From NCBI RefSeq assembly GCF_029543105.1, contig NZ_JARQXB010000007.1, forward strand, positions 1 to 64,000: a stretch of DNA of 64,000 bases, in the 5' to 3' direction. The notes beneath the pieces are model-generated. The model made no database searches and was not told the origin of the DNA. It saw nothing but the letters and a program-made list of their open reading frames with translations. Made by a program: the position numbers and the translations under genes. The DNA comes from Stenotrophomonas sp. HITSZ_GD (GTDB taxonomy: Bacteria > Pseudomonadota > Gammaproteobacteria > Xanthomonadales > Xanthomonadaceae). Each line of letters begins with the position of its first letter. Position 1 is the first letter of the stretch. Shown here piece after piece: positions 36,161 to 46,600 of this stretch.

Positions 36161-37543
36161 TCAGCATTCGATGACGTTGACCGCCAATCCGCCGCGGCTG
36201 GTTTCCTTGTACTTGTCCTGCATGTCGCGGCCGGTGTCGCGCATGGTCTTGATGACCTTGTCCAGCGAGACCTTGTGCTTGCCGTCCCCGCGCATGGCCA
36301 TGCGGGAAGCGTTGATGGCCTTCACCGCGCCCATGGCGTTGCGTTCGATGCAGGGAATCTGCACCAGGCCGCCGATCGGGTCGCAGGTCAGGCCCAGGTT
36401 GTGCTCCATGCCGATCTCGGCGGCGTTCTCGATCTGCCCGGGATTGCCGCCCAGCGCGGCGACCAGGCCGCCGGCGGCCATCGAACAGGCCACGCCCACT
36501 TCGCCCTGGCAGCCCACTTCGGCGCCGGAGATCGAGGCGTTTTCCTTGTAGAGGATGCCGATGGCGGCGGCGGTGAGCAGGAAATCGAAGATGCGCTGCT
36601 CGTTGCTGCCGGGGCAGAAGCGGTCGAAGTAGTGCAGCACGGCGGGAATGATGCCGGCCGCGCCGTTGGTCGGCGCGGTGACGACGCGGCCGCCGGCGGC
36701 GTTCTCCTCGTTTACGGCCAGCGCGTAGAGGTTCACCCAGTCCAGCGTGGTCAGCGGGTCGCGCATGTTGGCCTCCGGCTTGGAGGACAGTTCGCGGTAC
36801 AAGGTGGGCGCGCGGCGCGAAACGTGCAGGCCGCCGGGCAGGGTGCCTTCCTCGCGGATGCCGCGCTGCATGCAATGCTGCATGGCGTTCCAGATTTCGC
36901 GCAGGCCGTTGCGGATCTCGTCCTCGCTGCGCCAGCTCTTTTCGTTCTCGAACATCAGCTCGGCGATGCTCAGGCCGCTGCGCGTGCACTGGGCCAGCAG
37001 TTCGTCGCCGCTGTTGAACGGATAGGGCAGCGGGGTTTCGTCGGCGACGATGCGGTCGTCGGCGGCATCGTCCTGGTTGACGACGAAGCCGCCGCCCACG
37101 GAGTAGTAATCGCGCGTGGCGATGACTTCGTCGTTCGCGTCGTAGGCGGTGAAGCGCATGCCGTTGGTGTGGAAGGGCAGCTTCTGGCGCTTGTTCATCG
37201 GCAGGTCGCGCTTCTCTTCGAAGGCGATCTCGTGCTGGCCCATGAGGTTGATGCGCTTGCTGCTGCGAATGCGCTCCAACGTGGCCGGAATGATGTCCGG
37301 GTCGATCAGGTTCGGGCGGTGGCCTTCCAGGCCGAGCAGGACGGCCTTGTCGGTGCCGTGGCCGCGCCCGGTGAGGGCGAGCGAGCCGAACACTTCGGCG
37401 CGCAGGCGCACGACGTCCTGCAGGCGCCCGGTATCCAGCAGCCAGCGGTGGACGAAGCGTTCGGCGGCGCGCATCGGGCCCACGGTGTGCGAGGAGCTCG
37501 GGCCGATGCCGATCTTGAAGAGGTCGAACGTGCTGACAGCCAT
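36161..37543 (-). CDS. sdaA: L-serine ammonia-lyase, iron-sulfur dependent
   Basis: The enzyme deaminates L-serine to pyruvate and ammonia with a [4Fe-4S] cluster. The 460-residue single-chain form has the N-terminal [16 protein letters not shown] motif and the C-terminal cluster domain with Cys in [28 protein letters not shown] and [15 protein letters not shown]. The tail ends VIEC. ATG 37543 gives the standard family N-terminus; a 15-residue upstream extension is unlikely. It is divergent from the small glutaredoxin-like gene. Confidence 0.96.
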   Translation of the reverse strand: MAVSTFDLFKIGIGPSSSHTVGPMRAAERFVHRWLLDTGRLQDVVRLRAEVFGSLALTGRGHGTDKAVLLGLEGHRPNLIDPDIIPATLERIRSSKRINLMGQHEIAFEEKRDLPMNKRQKLPFHTNGMRFTAYDANDEVIATRDYYSVGGGFVVNQDDAADDRIVADETPLPYPFNSGDELLAQCTRSGLSIAELMFENEKSWRSEDEIRNGLREIWNAMQHCMQRGIREEGTLPGGLHVSRRAPTLYRELSSKPEANMRDPLTTLDWVNLYALAVNEENAAGGRVVTAPTNGAAGIIPAVLHYFDRFCPGSNEQRIFDFLLTAAAIGILYKENASISGAEVGCQGEVGVACSMAAGGLVAALGGNPGQIENAAEIGMEHNLGLTCDPIGGLVQIPCIERNAMGAVKAINASRMAMRGDGKHKVSLDKVIKTMRDTGRDMQDKYKETSRGGLAVNVIEC

Positions 37544-37629
37544 GGGCAGAAATACGGGAAAGGTCGAATATTCTAATGCGCGGGCCATGACAGGCCTGAA
37601 CGCAGTGCAGCAATTCGCCCGGAGCCCGC

Positions 37630-37857
37630 ATGCCGCTGACGCTTTACCAACGTGACGATTGCCACCTGTGCGACCTGGCCGTGACCGTGCTGGCCGAGGC
37701 GCAGGCGGGGGATTTTGCCAGCGTGTTCATCGATGAGGATCCGGTGCTGGAGGCGCGCTACGGGATGCGGGTGCCGGTGCTGCGCGACGCTTCGGGGCGG
37801 GAACTGGATTGGCCGTTCGATGGGGCGCGTTTGGCTGGGTGGCTGGCGGGGCTTTAA
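37630..37857 (+). CDS. Small glutaredoxin-like protein (DUF836)
   Basis: The 75-residue protein is a thioredoxin-fold glutaredoxin-like domain: [15 protein letters not shown] with the CHLC redox pair at residues 11-14, and [19 protein letters not shown] with the cis-Pro before the second beta-hairpin. It matches the small DUF836 family in size. The substrate is unknown. The second copy of the 96-bp palindromic repeat begins 34 nt after its stop. Confidence 0.9.
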   Translation: MPLTLYQRDDCHLCDLAVTVLAEAQAGDFASVFIDEDPVLEARYGMRVPVLRDASGRELDWPFDGARLAGWLAGL

Positions 37858-37891
37858 AGCGTGCAGCCTGCGGAGGGGTCGCGCGGCGTCC

Positions 37892-37987
37892 GGGGGCAGG
37901 CCCTTTCCGGTACACGCCGTGAATCCCTCCATGGAGGCTCGTAGGCGACATCCTTGTCGCCTACGGTCCCGGAAAGGGCCTGCCCCC
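37892..37987. repeat. 96-bp palindromic dispersed repeat, copy 2 (inverted)
   Basis: Reverse complement of the element at 1-96, with the same length, terminal inverted repeat (one mismatch) and GTAG inner stem. The few differences lie in the inner loop and at one terminal position. It is in the gap between the glutaredoxin-like gene and the YceI gene, converging on both, and may also act as a bidirectional terminator. Confidence 0.85.
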
Positions 37988-38054
37988 GGACGCCCGATAC
38001 ATCGCCGCGGCTTCTGTCGAAGCGGGTGACCGCGATGGGTTCGGTTGCGGCAAC

Positions 38055-38080
38055 AAAAAAGCGGAGCGTCTCCGCTCCGC
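38055..38080 (-). terminator. Intrinsic terminator of the yceI operon
   Basis: A 7-bp GC-rich stem (AGCGGAG-CGT-CTCCGCT, or GCGGAGC-N6-GCTCCGC) with six A on the left, a U-run on the minus strand, 24 nt past the stop of the last gene. Confidence 0.85.
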
Positions 38081-38103
38081 CTCTTGGGCCTCGGCCGTTG
38101 CGC

Positions 38104-38670
38104 TTACTTCGCCTTGAACACCACCTTCGTGCTGATGGCGGTCTCGTTGGGAATGGTGTCGGTGTTTTTCCAATCGCCGCCGCCCACGCCGAAGTCCAGG
38201 CGCTTCACGGTGGCCTTGCCCGCCAGCACGGGCTGCGCGCCCGGGGTCCAGGTGAAGGTCAGCGTCACCGGCTTGGTCACGCCGCGCAGTTCCAGCGTGC
38301 CGTCGGCGGCGTACTGGTTGCCGCCCAGCGCACGGAACTTGGTGGCGCGGTAGTGGGCGGTGGCGAACTTGGCGACGTTGAAGAAGTCCGCGCCCTGCAG
38401 CGTGGAGTCGCGGTCCGGGTTGCCGCTCTTGGCGCCGGCCAGCGGAATGGCGACGTCGAGCTTGGCGGTGGCCAGGTTGGCCGGGTCGAAGCTCAGCTGG
38501 GTATTGAAGCCGGGAAAGGTGCCGGTGAAGGTTTCGCCATCGTACTTGCTGGCGAATACGAGCGTGGAGCCCGGGGCCTGCACGTAATCGGCGGCCATCG
38601 CCGGGGTGGCGGCCAGCAAGGCCACCAGCGAGGCGGCCACGACAGCGGGGGAAGCGAACTTGGAGGACAT
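38104..38670 (-). CDS. YceI family periplasmic lipocalin-like protein (distal copy)
   Basis: The 188-residue protein has a signal peptide (to ATPAMA|ADYV) and the YceI pattern: STLVFASKYDGETFTGTFPGFNTQLSFDP, ATKFRALGGNQYAADGTLELRGVTKPVTLTFTW and GDWKNTDTIPNETAISTKVVF. YceI proteins bind polyisoprenoid lipids in a lipocalin barrel in the periplasm. It is the last of a three-gene operon with cytochrome b561 in the middle and another YceI at the front, echoing E. coli yceJ-yceI. Confidence 0.93.
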   Translation of the reverse strand: MSSKFASPAVVAASLVALLAATPAMAADYVQAPGSTLVFASKYDGETFTGTFPGFNTQLSFDPANLATAKLDVAIPLAGAKSGNPDRDSTLQGADFFNVAKFATAHYRATKFRALGGNQYAADGTLELRGVTKPVTLTFTWTPGAQPVLAGKATVKRLDFGVGGGDWKNTDTIPNETAISTKVVFKAK

Positions 38671-38681
38671 CGGGGGTTTCC

Positions 38682-39248
38682 TCAGGTCTTGGGAGAGAGC
38701 CAGCCGCGCGGCAGCATGCGGGCCAGAGTGGCATCGCGCTGGAACAGGTGGTGGTAGAACGCGGCGCCAGCATGCGCCAGCACTACGGCGATCAACAGCC
38801 AGAAGCCCCATTCGTGGAAGAAGTGGGCGACGGCGCGGATGGCTTCGTCCGGGCCGCTGAGCTTGGGCACCTCGACCAGGCCGAACCAGCGGAACGGACG
38901 CAGGCCGCTGGCCGAGTCGTACAGCCAGCCGGATAGCGGCACCACGAAGATCAGCAGGTACAGCAGCCCGTGCGTGGCGGTGGCGATCTTCTCCTGCCAG
39001 CCGGGCGTGCCCGGCACCGGCTTGGGCGCGCCGGCGTACAGGCGCCATGCCAGCCGGGCGATCACCAGCGCCAGCACCGTCAGGCCCAGCGACTTGTGCG
39101 CGGTGTAGACCCAGAAATACTTGGGCGTCTTCGGCAATTCGCCCATCGTCAGGCCGACCACGCCCAGCAGCAGGATCAGCACGGCGATCAGCCAGTGCAG
39201 GGTCTGGCTGACACCTCCCCAGCGTTCGGCGGTGTTGCGCAGGCTCAT
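38682..39248 (-). CDS. Cytochrome b561 family protein
   Basis: The 188-residue protein has four transmembrane helices with heme-ligand histidines in TLHWLIAVLIL, YTAHKSLGL, TATHGLLYLLIF and VLAHAGAAFYHHLF. It corresponds to YceJ/CybB, which transfers electrons with ubiquinol at the inner membrane. Its start overlaps the stop of the upstream YceI gene by 4 nt, and the other YceI gene follows after 11 nt. Pairing with isoprenoid-binding YceI suggests quinone-related work, which is inferred. Confidence 0.93.
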   Translation of the reverse strand: MSLRNTAERWGGVSQTLHWLIAVLILLLGVVGLTMGELPKTPKYFWVYTAHKSLGLTVLALVIARLAWRLYAGAPKPVPGTPGWQEKIATATHGLLYLLIFVVPLSGWLYDSASGLRPFRWFGLVEVPKLSGPDEAIRAVAHFFHEWGFWLLIAVVLAHAGAAFYHHLFQRDATLARMLPRGWLSPKT

Positions 39249-39904
39249 GGCGTGTCTTCCTTGGCGGGCGTGGCGGTGGTGTCGGGAGAGGGAGGAGGCG
39301 TGGCGGTGTCGTCGTCCGCCTTGCCCTGGCGCACGGCTTCGGCCTCGATGCGCAGCTGCACCTCGTCGCCGATCACCGATTTCCACGCGTCGATGCCGAA
39401 CGCGGCGCGGCTGATCGTCGTGGTCGCCGAGAAGCCGGCGGTGCGGTGGAACGGCGGCAACGGGTGGCGCTTGAGCTGGTTGAGGGTCACGTCCAGCACG
39501 ATGTCCTGGCTGACGCCGTGCAGGGTCAGCGTGCCGAACACCTTGGCATGCTGCGCGTCGATCGGCTCCACGCGGGTGGAGACGAACCGCGCCTGCGGGA
39601 AGCGCTCGCCGTCGAGCAGGTTGCGCGCCAGCACGGCCTGGTTCCACTTCGCATCGCCCAGGTCCAGGCGGGTCAGCGGCACGCTCACCTCCAGGCGGGC
39701 GCTCGGCCAGTCGTCCGGATCGAAGCGCAGGCTGCCCTCGCTGCCGGACACCGTGCCCAGCGCCTTGGAGAAACCGGCGTGGTCGATGGCGAACAGCACC
39801 CGGGTATGCACCGGGTCGAGCGCGTACTGCGCGGGCGCGGCCTGGGCCAGCGGGAGGGCGGCCAGGGCCAGGGACAGCAGCAGGAGGCGGGCACGGAGCT
39901 TCAT
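39245..39904 (-). CDS. YceI family periplasmic protein (proximal copy)
   Basis: The 219-residue protein has a signal peptide (to AQA|APAQY) and the YceI pattern: LDPVHTRVLFAIDHAGFSKALGTVSG, RFPQARFVSTRVEP, VFGTLTLHGVSQDIVLDVTLN and AAFGIDAWKSVIGDEVQLRIEAEA. It differs clearly from the distal YceI, so this is an old duplication. The Asp/Thr/Pro-rich tail after residue 195 is disordered. It leads the operon and its ATG is not preceded by a strong SD. Confidence 0.92.
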   Translation of the reverse strand: MKLRARLLLLSLALAALPLAQAAPAQYALDPVHTRVLFAIDHAGFSKALGTVSGSEGSLRFDPDDWPSARLEVSVPLTRLDLGDAKWNQAVLARNLLDGERFPQARFVSTRVEPIDAQHAKVFGTLTLHGVSQDIVLDVTLNQLKRHPLPPFHRTAGFSATTTISRAAFGIDAWKSVIGDEVQLRIEAEAVRQGKADDDTATPPPSPDTTATPAKEDTP

Positions 39905-40010
39905 GGCGGCGATTCTAGGCATAGCGGGCGCGTCCCGCTCGCGGTTGCGCCCGCAACGATCCGTTGCGAGCATGCGGGCAGGACGCGAACGAACGACAAG
40001 GATGACGGGC

Positions 40011-43000
40011 ATGCGGCTGCGCGCATGGCTGAAAGGCTGGATGGCCTGCATGTGGCTCGGCGTGGCGTTTGCCGCACCGGCGGCCGTGCCGGAACAACCG
40101 CGCTTCGGCCTGGTGGAGGGAGGGGACGGACTGCCCTCCACGGAGATTTCGGGCATCGCCCAGGACCGCGAGGGCTACCTGTGGCTGGCGACCGGCGACG
40201 GGCTGGCCCGCTATGACGGTGCCGGCTTCAAGGTCTGGCGACACGACCCGGGCGATCCGGCCTCGCTGCCGGGCAACTCGGTGCAGGGGCTGTACATCGA
40301 CGCAGAGGACCGCATCTGGGTCACCGCCGAAGGGCGCGGGGTCAGCGTGCTCGACCGCGCCCGCCAGCGCTTCAGGCACTACCGCGCCGACACCCACCCG
40401 CAACTGCGCGACGAGGATGTCTTCACCCTGGCCGGCCGCGCCGGCGAGGTCTGGTTCGGCACGCAGGGCGGCCAGCTCTACCGCATCGCCGCGGCGGGCG
40501 CGCTGTCGCGCGTGGAGACCGCCGGCCTGCTGCCGCCCGGCACGCACATCATGGCGATGGCGGCCACGCCACACGGCGAGCTGTGGATCGGCACCACCGG
40601 CGGGCTGCTGCGCTACGACGGGCGGCGCCTGCACCGCGAGGCGATGCCGCTCGAGGATGGGGTGTTCGCCCTGGCCTGGATCGATGGCCGCCTGTGGGTG
40701 AGCAGCGCCGCCGGCATCCTGTGGCGCGAGGGCACCGGCGCGTGGCGGCTGCCGGCGTGGTCGCGCCGCTTCGGTACCGAGGCGGGCAATATCGTGTGGG
40801 CCGTCGCCGCGGCCGGCGATGGCGAGTACTGGCTGGGCAGCGAGCGCGGGCTGTGGCGCACGCATGGCGAGCAGCCTCCGGTGCAGATGCTCGGCGAACA
40901 GGTGCCGTTGAGCCGCCGCCGCAACGTGATGGCGCTGCTGCGCGGCCAGGACGGGGGATTGTGGGTGCCACTGCATGGCCGCGGGTTGGCCTACCTGCGC
41001 GCGGACTGGAAGCGCACCGCGGTGCTGCCGCTGCCTGTGGACCTGGGCGATGGCGTGTACTGCCCGCTCGTGCAGGCCCGCGAGGGCGGCCTGTGGCAAG
41101 TGGAGCCGCGCGGCCAGCTTTCGCGCCTGCCCACCCATGGCGGCGCGCGGCAGACCTTGCCCGCGCACTGGCCGGCGCTGCGCGACATGCCCGTGACCGC
41201 CGGCGTGGAGGATCGCCGGGGCCGGCTGTGGTTGGGCAACTACCTCACCGGCTTGTCGCGTATCGACCTGCGCACCGCCGCCTACTGGACCTGGCACGAC
41301 CCGGCCGACGCCACCCCGCAGTACGGCGCGCCGGGCTGGATGGTCGAGGACGCGCGCGGCGACATCTGGTTGAGCGTGCTCAACACCCTGCAGCGGCGCG
41401 ACGGCGACAGTGGCCGCGTGCTCGATGCGTTCGTGTTCGGCCGCGACGCGCTACTGCCGGGCACGCAGATCGGCCAGCTGGGGAACGGGCCGGCGGGCGA
41501 AGTGTGGGTGTCGGGCAACCGGGGCGTGCATGCGTGGGATGCCGCGCGGCGTCGTTTCGTGCCGGTGCCCGGGATGCTGCCGCAGGAGGTGTCCGCCTTC
41601 GCGCTGGCGCCGGACGGGCAGGTGTGGACCTACCGCCTCGGCGAACTGACCCAATGGCGGCGGCAGGGCGCGCACTGGCGCGTGGCCCGGCGCATGGCCG
41701 CCGCCCAGGGCGTGCCGGCGACCGAGCCGATGGACATGCGCGTGGACGCGCTCGGGCGCGTCTGGCTGGCCACGCGGCGCGGGCTCTGGCGCATGGACCC
41801 CTCCGCCACGGGGCCGGCCGCGTCGCGCGCCTTCGGCCTGCGCGATGGCCTGAGCAGCCGCGAGTTCATCCGCGGCTGCCTGCGGCTGGACCGCGACGGC
41901 GTGCTGGCCGGCGCCACGGTGGATGGCCACCTGCTGCTGATCGATACCCGCATGCCCGACCCGCCGCCGGCCACGCCGCCGCTGCGCATCGAGGAGATCA
42001 GCGTGATGCGCGACGGCCAGCGCATCGGCCTGCCGGTGCAGGGCACGCTCACCCTGCGCGCGACCGACCGCCAGCTGCGCGTGGCCGCGCGCCTGCTCTC
42101 CTTCGGCGATGGCCAGGGCATTCGCTACCGCTGGCGCCTGCATGGGCTGGAGGAGGCCTGGAGCGACTTCAACGGCCAGTCGCTGCGCGAGTTCCCGGTG
42201 CTGCCGCCGGGCCAGTACACGCTGCAGATCCAGGGCGTGGATGCGCAGGGCAACGCATCCAACGTGCACCACCTGCGCCTGTCGATGCCGCCGCCGTGGT
42301 GGCGCAGCCACCTGGGCCTGCTGCTGTTCGCGTTGCTGATCCTGCTGGCGGTGTGGGCGGTGGCCGCGCTGTACCGCCAGCGCCTGCGTGCCCGCCACGC
42401 CTGGCAGCTGGCGCAGCACAAGCGCGAGGTGGCCGAGCAGGCCTCGCTGGCCAAGAGCCACTTCCTCGCCACGCTGGGGCATGAGGTGCGCACGCCGATG
42501 ACCGGCGTGCTCGGCATGACCGAGCTGCTGCTGCAGACCCCGCTCGATGCCCGCCAGCACGGCTACGCCAGCGCCATCGATACCGCCGGGCGCCACCTGC
42601 TGCGGCTGGTGAACGATGCGCTCGACCTGGCCCGCATCGAGGCCGGCAAGCTCTCGCTGGAACGGCGCAATTTCCCGCTGCACGCGCTGCTGGAGCAGGC
42701 GATGGCGCTGGCGCGGCCGCTGGCCGCGCGCAAGGGCCTGGCCTTCGTATGCGAGATCGACCCGGCGCTGCCGGTGGCCTTGCGCGGGGATCCCAGCCGC
42801 GTGCGGCAGATCCTGCTCAACCTGCTGAGCAATGCGATCAAGTTCACCGAGCGCGGTACCGTCGCGCTGCACGCGATGCCGGGCGCGCCCGGTGGTGGCG
42901 TGGTGTTCGAGATCCACGACACCGGGCCGGGCCTGAGCGCCGAACAGCAGGCCGGGTTGTTCCGGCGTTTCGAGCAGGGTGGCGCGCACGGGCGTGCCCG

Positions 43001-43571
43001 CCACGGCGGCAGTGGCCTGGGGCTGGCGATCTGCCGCGAACTGGCCACCGCGATGGGCGGGCATGTCGGCGTGGACAGCACACCCGGGCAGGGCGCCTGC
43101 TTCCGCGTGACCTTGCCGCTGCCGTGGGCAGAGCAGGCCGATATCGACCTGGAGGCAGGCGCCGCCGCGCCACCGGACACGCCGCTGCCGCCGCTGCGGC
43201 TGCTGCTGGTGGAGGACGACGACACCGTGGCCGATGTCGTGCGCGGCCTGCTGCACGCGCGCGGCCACCGGGTGACGCGCGTGGCGCACGCCCTGGCCGC
43301 CCTGGCCGAACTGCAGGTGCAGGCCTTCGACGTGGGCCTGTTCGACCTCGACCTACCGGGCATCGACGGCCTGGGCCTGGTGCGCCAGTTGCGCACGCTG
43401 GGGCGCACGCTGCCGGTGATCGCCCTCACCGCGCGTTCCGATCCGGACGCCGAGCCGCAGACGCGCGCCGCCGGATGCGCGGGCTTCCTGCGCAAGCCGG
43501 TGACCGGCGACGGGCTGGCGCGCGCGCTGGCCGCGCTCGACCTGCCCGCCAGCGCGGCGGCGCCGGCATGA
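40011..43571 (+). CDS. Hybrid sensor histidine kinase with beta-propeller sensor (paralogue 1)
   Basis: The 1186-residue protein is a hybrid two-component sensor: signal peptide, a periplasmic region of propeller repeats (Reg_prop, e.g. LWLATGDGLARYDG, LWIGTTGGLLRYDG), a Y_Y_Y domain (RYRWRLHGLEEAWSDFNGQ), one transmembrane helix (about 767-790), HisKA with GHEVRTPMTG (His824), HATPase (NLLSNAIKFTERG, DTGPGLS, GGSGLGLAI) and a C-terminal receiver (Asp1112, FLRKPV). The HTCS class of Bacteroides shares this layout but has an AraC domain, which is absent here; output must pass through a separate Hpt/regulator. AAGGA precedes the ATG. Confidence 0.93.
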   Translation: MRLRAWLKGWMACMWLGVAFAAPAAVPEQPRFGLVEGGDGLPSTEISGIAQDREGYLWLATGDGLARYDGAGFKVWRHDPGDPASLPGNSVQGLYIDAEDRIWVTAEGRGVSVLDRARQRFRHYRADTHPQLRDEDVFTLAGRAGEVWFGTQGGQLYRIAAAGALSRVETAGLLPPGTHIMAMAATPHGELWIGTTGGLLRYDGRRLHREAMPLEDGVFALAWIDGRLWVSSAAGILWREGTGAWRLPAWSRRFGTEAGNIVWAVAAAGDGEYWLGSERGLWRTHGEQPPVQMLGEQVPLSRRRNVMALLRGQDGGLWVPLHGRGLAYLRADWKRTAVLPLPVDLGDGVYCPLVQAREGGLWQVEPRGQLSRLPTHGGARQTLPAHWPALRDMPVTAGVEDRRGRLWLGNYLTGLSRIDLRTAAYWTWHDPADATPQYGAPGWMVEDARGDIWLSVLNTLQRRDGDSGRVLDAFVFGRDALLPGTQIGQLGNGPAGEVWVSGNRGVHAWDAARRRFVPVPGMLPQEVSAFALAPDGQVWTYRLGELTQWRRQGAHWRVARRMAAAQGVPATEPMDMRVDALGRVWLATRRGLWRMDPSATGPAASRAFGLRDGLSSREFIRGCLRLDRDGVLAGATVDGHLLLIDTRMPDPPPATPPLRIEEISVMRDGQRIGLPVQGTLTLRATDRQLRVAARLLSFGDGQGIRYRWRLHGLEEAWSDFNGQSLREFPVLPPGQYTLQIQGVDAQGNASNVHHLRLSMPPPWWRSHLGLLLFALLILLAVWAVAALYRQRLRARHAWQLAQHKREVAEQASLAKSHFLATLGHEVRTPMTGVLGMTELLLQTPLDARQHGYASAIDTAGRHLLRLVNDALDLARIEAGKLSLERRNFPLHALLEQAMALARPLAARKGLAFVCEIDPALPVALRGDPSRVRQILLNLLSNAIKFTERGTVALHAMPGAPGGGVVFEIHDTGPGLSAEQQAGLFRRFEQGGAHGRARHGGSGLGLAICRELATAMGGHVGVDSTPGQGACFRVTLPLPWAEQADIDLEAGAAAPPDTPLPPLRLLLVEDDDTVADVVRGLLHARGHRVTRVAHALAALAELQVQAFDVGLFDLDLPGIDGLGLVRQLRTLGRTLPVIALTARSDPDAEPQTRAAGCAGFLRKPVTGDGLARALAALDLPASAAAPA

Positions 43572-43629
43572 ACCGCCGACTTGCCAGCCCGCCCCGCGGC
43601 CACGCACGATGCCGGGCGGGGAGGCGCAC

Positions 43630-46600
43630 ATGACCACGATACGGGCAGGACAAGGCGGCAAGCGCGGCTGGCGATGGGCCGCCCGCCTCGCCGTGGGCGC
43701 CATGCTGCTCGTCGGCGCGCTCGCCAGCGGCACGGCGGCGGCCGAGGTGCCGGCCACGCCGCAGCCGCGCCAGCTCACCGTCGCCGACGGCCTGCCTTCC
43801 AACACCATCAACGGCTTCGCCGAGGACGCCTACGGCTACATGTGGCTGGCCAGCGGCGACGGCCTGGCGCGCTACGACGGCCGCGGCTACCGCATCTGGC
43901 GAATCGAGGACGGCCTGCGCGACAACATGATCTGGGCCGTGCACGTGGATGCGCGCAACCGCGTGTGGATCGGCACCGAGAATGCCGGCCTGGTCATGCT
44001 CACCGCCGACCGGCGGCGCTTCCACTACTACGACCACCGCGGCTATCCGCAGATGCTGGGCAACACGGTGTGGTGCGTGGAGTCCACGCCCGACGGCAGC
44101 ATCTGGTTCGGCACCTCCACCGGCGGCCTGTACCGCATCGACCCGGCCGGCAAGATGCAGCGCTTCATGCCCGTTCCCGGCGACGAACGCAGCCTGCCGT
44201 CCACCTCGGTGAACTTCCTCAAGGTCGGGCCCGACGGCACCTTGTGGGTGGCCGCCAAGAACGGCGTGGCGCGCTGGACCGGGCACGATTTCGAACGCCT
44301 GGCGATGCCGGGCGAGGTCACCCGCTACATCAACGGCCTGTCGGTGGAAGCCGACGGCAGCCTGTGGATCGCCGACTCCAACGGCAGCCCGCTGCTGCGC
44401 CGGCCCGACGGCAGTTGGGACGAACACCCCTGGCGGCACATCACCGACGACTCCGTGCTGAGCGTGCTGCTGCGCGACAGCGCCGGCAGCTACTGGCTCG
44501 ACACGCTCTCCGGCCTCGGCCGCGAGGCGGACGGCGAACTGCGCAACGTGCCGCTGTACAGCAGCTCGGCGCACGGGCTGGTCAAGCCGAACTGGTCGGC
44601 CGCCTATGAAGACCACGAGGGCGGTATCTGGTTCGCCAGCCCCAACACCGGGCTGTGGCACCTGCCGGCGAACTGGCGCCAGTTCGCCGTGCTCGCCAAT
44701 CGTCGCGAGGACGACAGCTCCATCGGCAACCCGTATGTGCTGGCGGCCGCGCGTGCGGCCGATGGCCGCTTCTGGCTCGTCGGCACGCGCGGCATGCTGG
44801 ATCGGCTCGATCCGGCCACCGGTGTGGTCGAGCATCACCTGTTGAAGGTGGATGGCCTGAAGTGGCCGCAATCCGTGCAGGAGGACCACCGGGGCCGGGT
44901 GTGGATCGGCCTGTACAAGGGGCTGGTGCGGTACGACCCGGCCGACCGCAGCGTCACCCGTTGGCAAGACACCGACGCACAGGACCCGGCGATGCACGGC
45001 GAGGCGGAAATGATCCGCCAGACGCCGGATGGCCGGCTATGGCTCTATTCCGATGTCGATGGCATCCAGCTGCGCGATACCGATGGCCACGTGCTGCGCA
45101 CGCTCGCGCACGACGCGCACGGGCTCAGCCGCGAGTTGGCGGTCAACGAGATGCGCGTGGGCCCGGACGGGCAGCTGTGGCTGGCCACCAGCCGCGGCCT
45201 GCTGCGCTGGAACGAGGCCGCCGATGCCTTCGTGCCCGTGCCCGGCGCACCGGCCCAGCCGCTCTACGCCTCGGCCTTCACCGATACCGGCATCACCTGG
45301 CTGGCCGGCATGGGGCAGGTATCGCAATACTTCTGGGATGGCCGGCGCCTGCAGTTGCTCGACGGCATCGGCGCGCGCGAGGACTTCCCGGCGCTGGAGC
45401 CCGGCGGCATGGTGGTCGATGCCGCCGGCGTGGCGTGGGTGTCGAGCATGCGCGGCCTCATCCGCATCGACCCGGCCAACCGCGCCATTCGCATCTACGG
45501 CGTGCACGACGGCCTGCCCAACCAGCAGTTCCGCCCGCGCACGCTGCTGCAGTCGCGCCTGGGCCAGGTGGTGGCGGCCACGCCGGATGGCCTGGTGCTG
45601 TTCGACCCGGCGCGCGTGCGCCCCTCCACCCGGCAGCCGCCGCTGATGATCGAGCGCGTCGGCGTGCGCCGTGGCGAAAGCGGGCTGGACCTCACGCACG
45701 TGGAGCCGCTGGAGATCGCCGATGGCGACCGCGACCTGCACATCGTCGCGCGCATGCTCTCCTTCGCCGATTCCGATGCGAGCAGCTACCGCTTCAAGCT
45801 CAGCGGCTACGACCCGGACTGGATCGACGTCGGGCCCAGCGGCGAGCGCCTGTTCTCGCGCCTGCCCTCCGGCCCGTACACGCTGGAAGTGCAGGGCAAG
45901 ACCGTGGACGGCGTGTGGTCCAAGGTGCGCACGCTGGAGTTCCGCGTGCTGCCGCCATGGTGGCGCAGCGGCTGGGGCATCGCCGCGTTGTCCGCGTTGG
46001 GGCTGCTGGTGGTGCTGGTGATCCTGCTGCTGTACCGGCGCCGCCTGCGCCGCCTGCACGCCTGGCAGCTGGCCATCCACAAGCAGGAGCTGGCCGAGCA
46101 GGCGTCGCTGGCCAAGACCCGTTTCCTGGCCACGCTCGGCCACGAGGTGCGCACCCCGATGACCGGCGTGATGGGCATGAGCGAGCTGTTGCTCAACACC
46201 CCGCTGGACGCGCGCCAGCGCGGCTACACCGAGGCCATCCGCCGTGCCGGCGCGCACCTGCTGCGGCTGGTCAACGACGCGCTGGACCTGGCGCGCATCG
46301 AATCGGGAAAGCTCGAACTGGATCTGCAGCCGTTCTCGGTGAACCAGCTGGTGGAGGAAGCCGCGGCGATGACTGCGCCGCTGGCCGAGAGCCGCGGCCT
46401 GTCCTTCGTGCTCGACAACGCCCTGCCGGGCGAGCTCACCGCCAACGGCGACGTGACCCGCGTGCGGCAGATCCTGCTCAACCTGCTCAACAACGCGGTG
46501 AAGTTCACCGAGCGCGGCAGCGTGACCCTGCACGTGGCCGCGCTGGCGCCGGGGCAGGGCCTGCGTTTCGAAGTGGCCGATACCGGCCCGGGCGTGAGCG

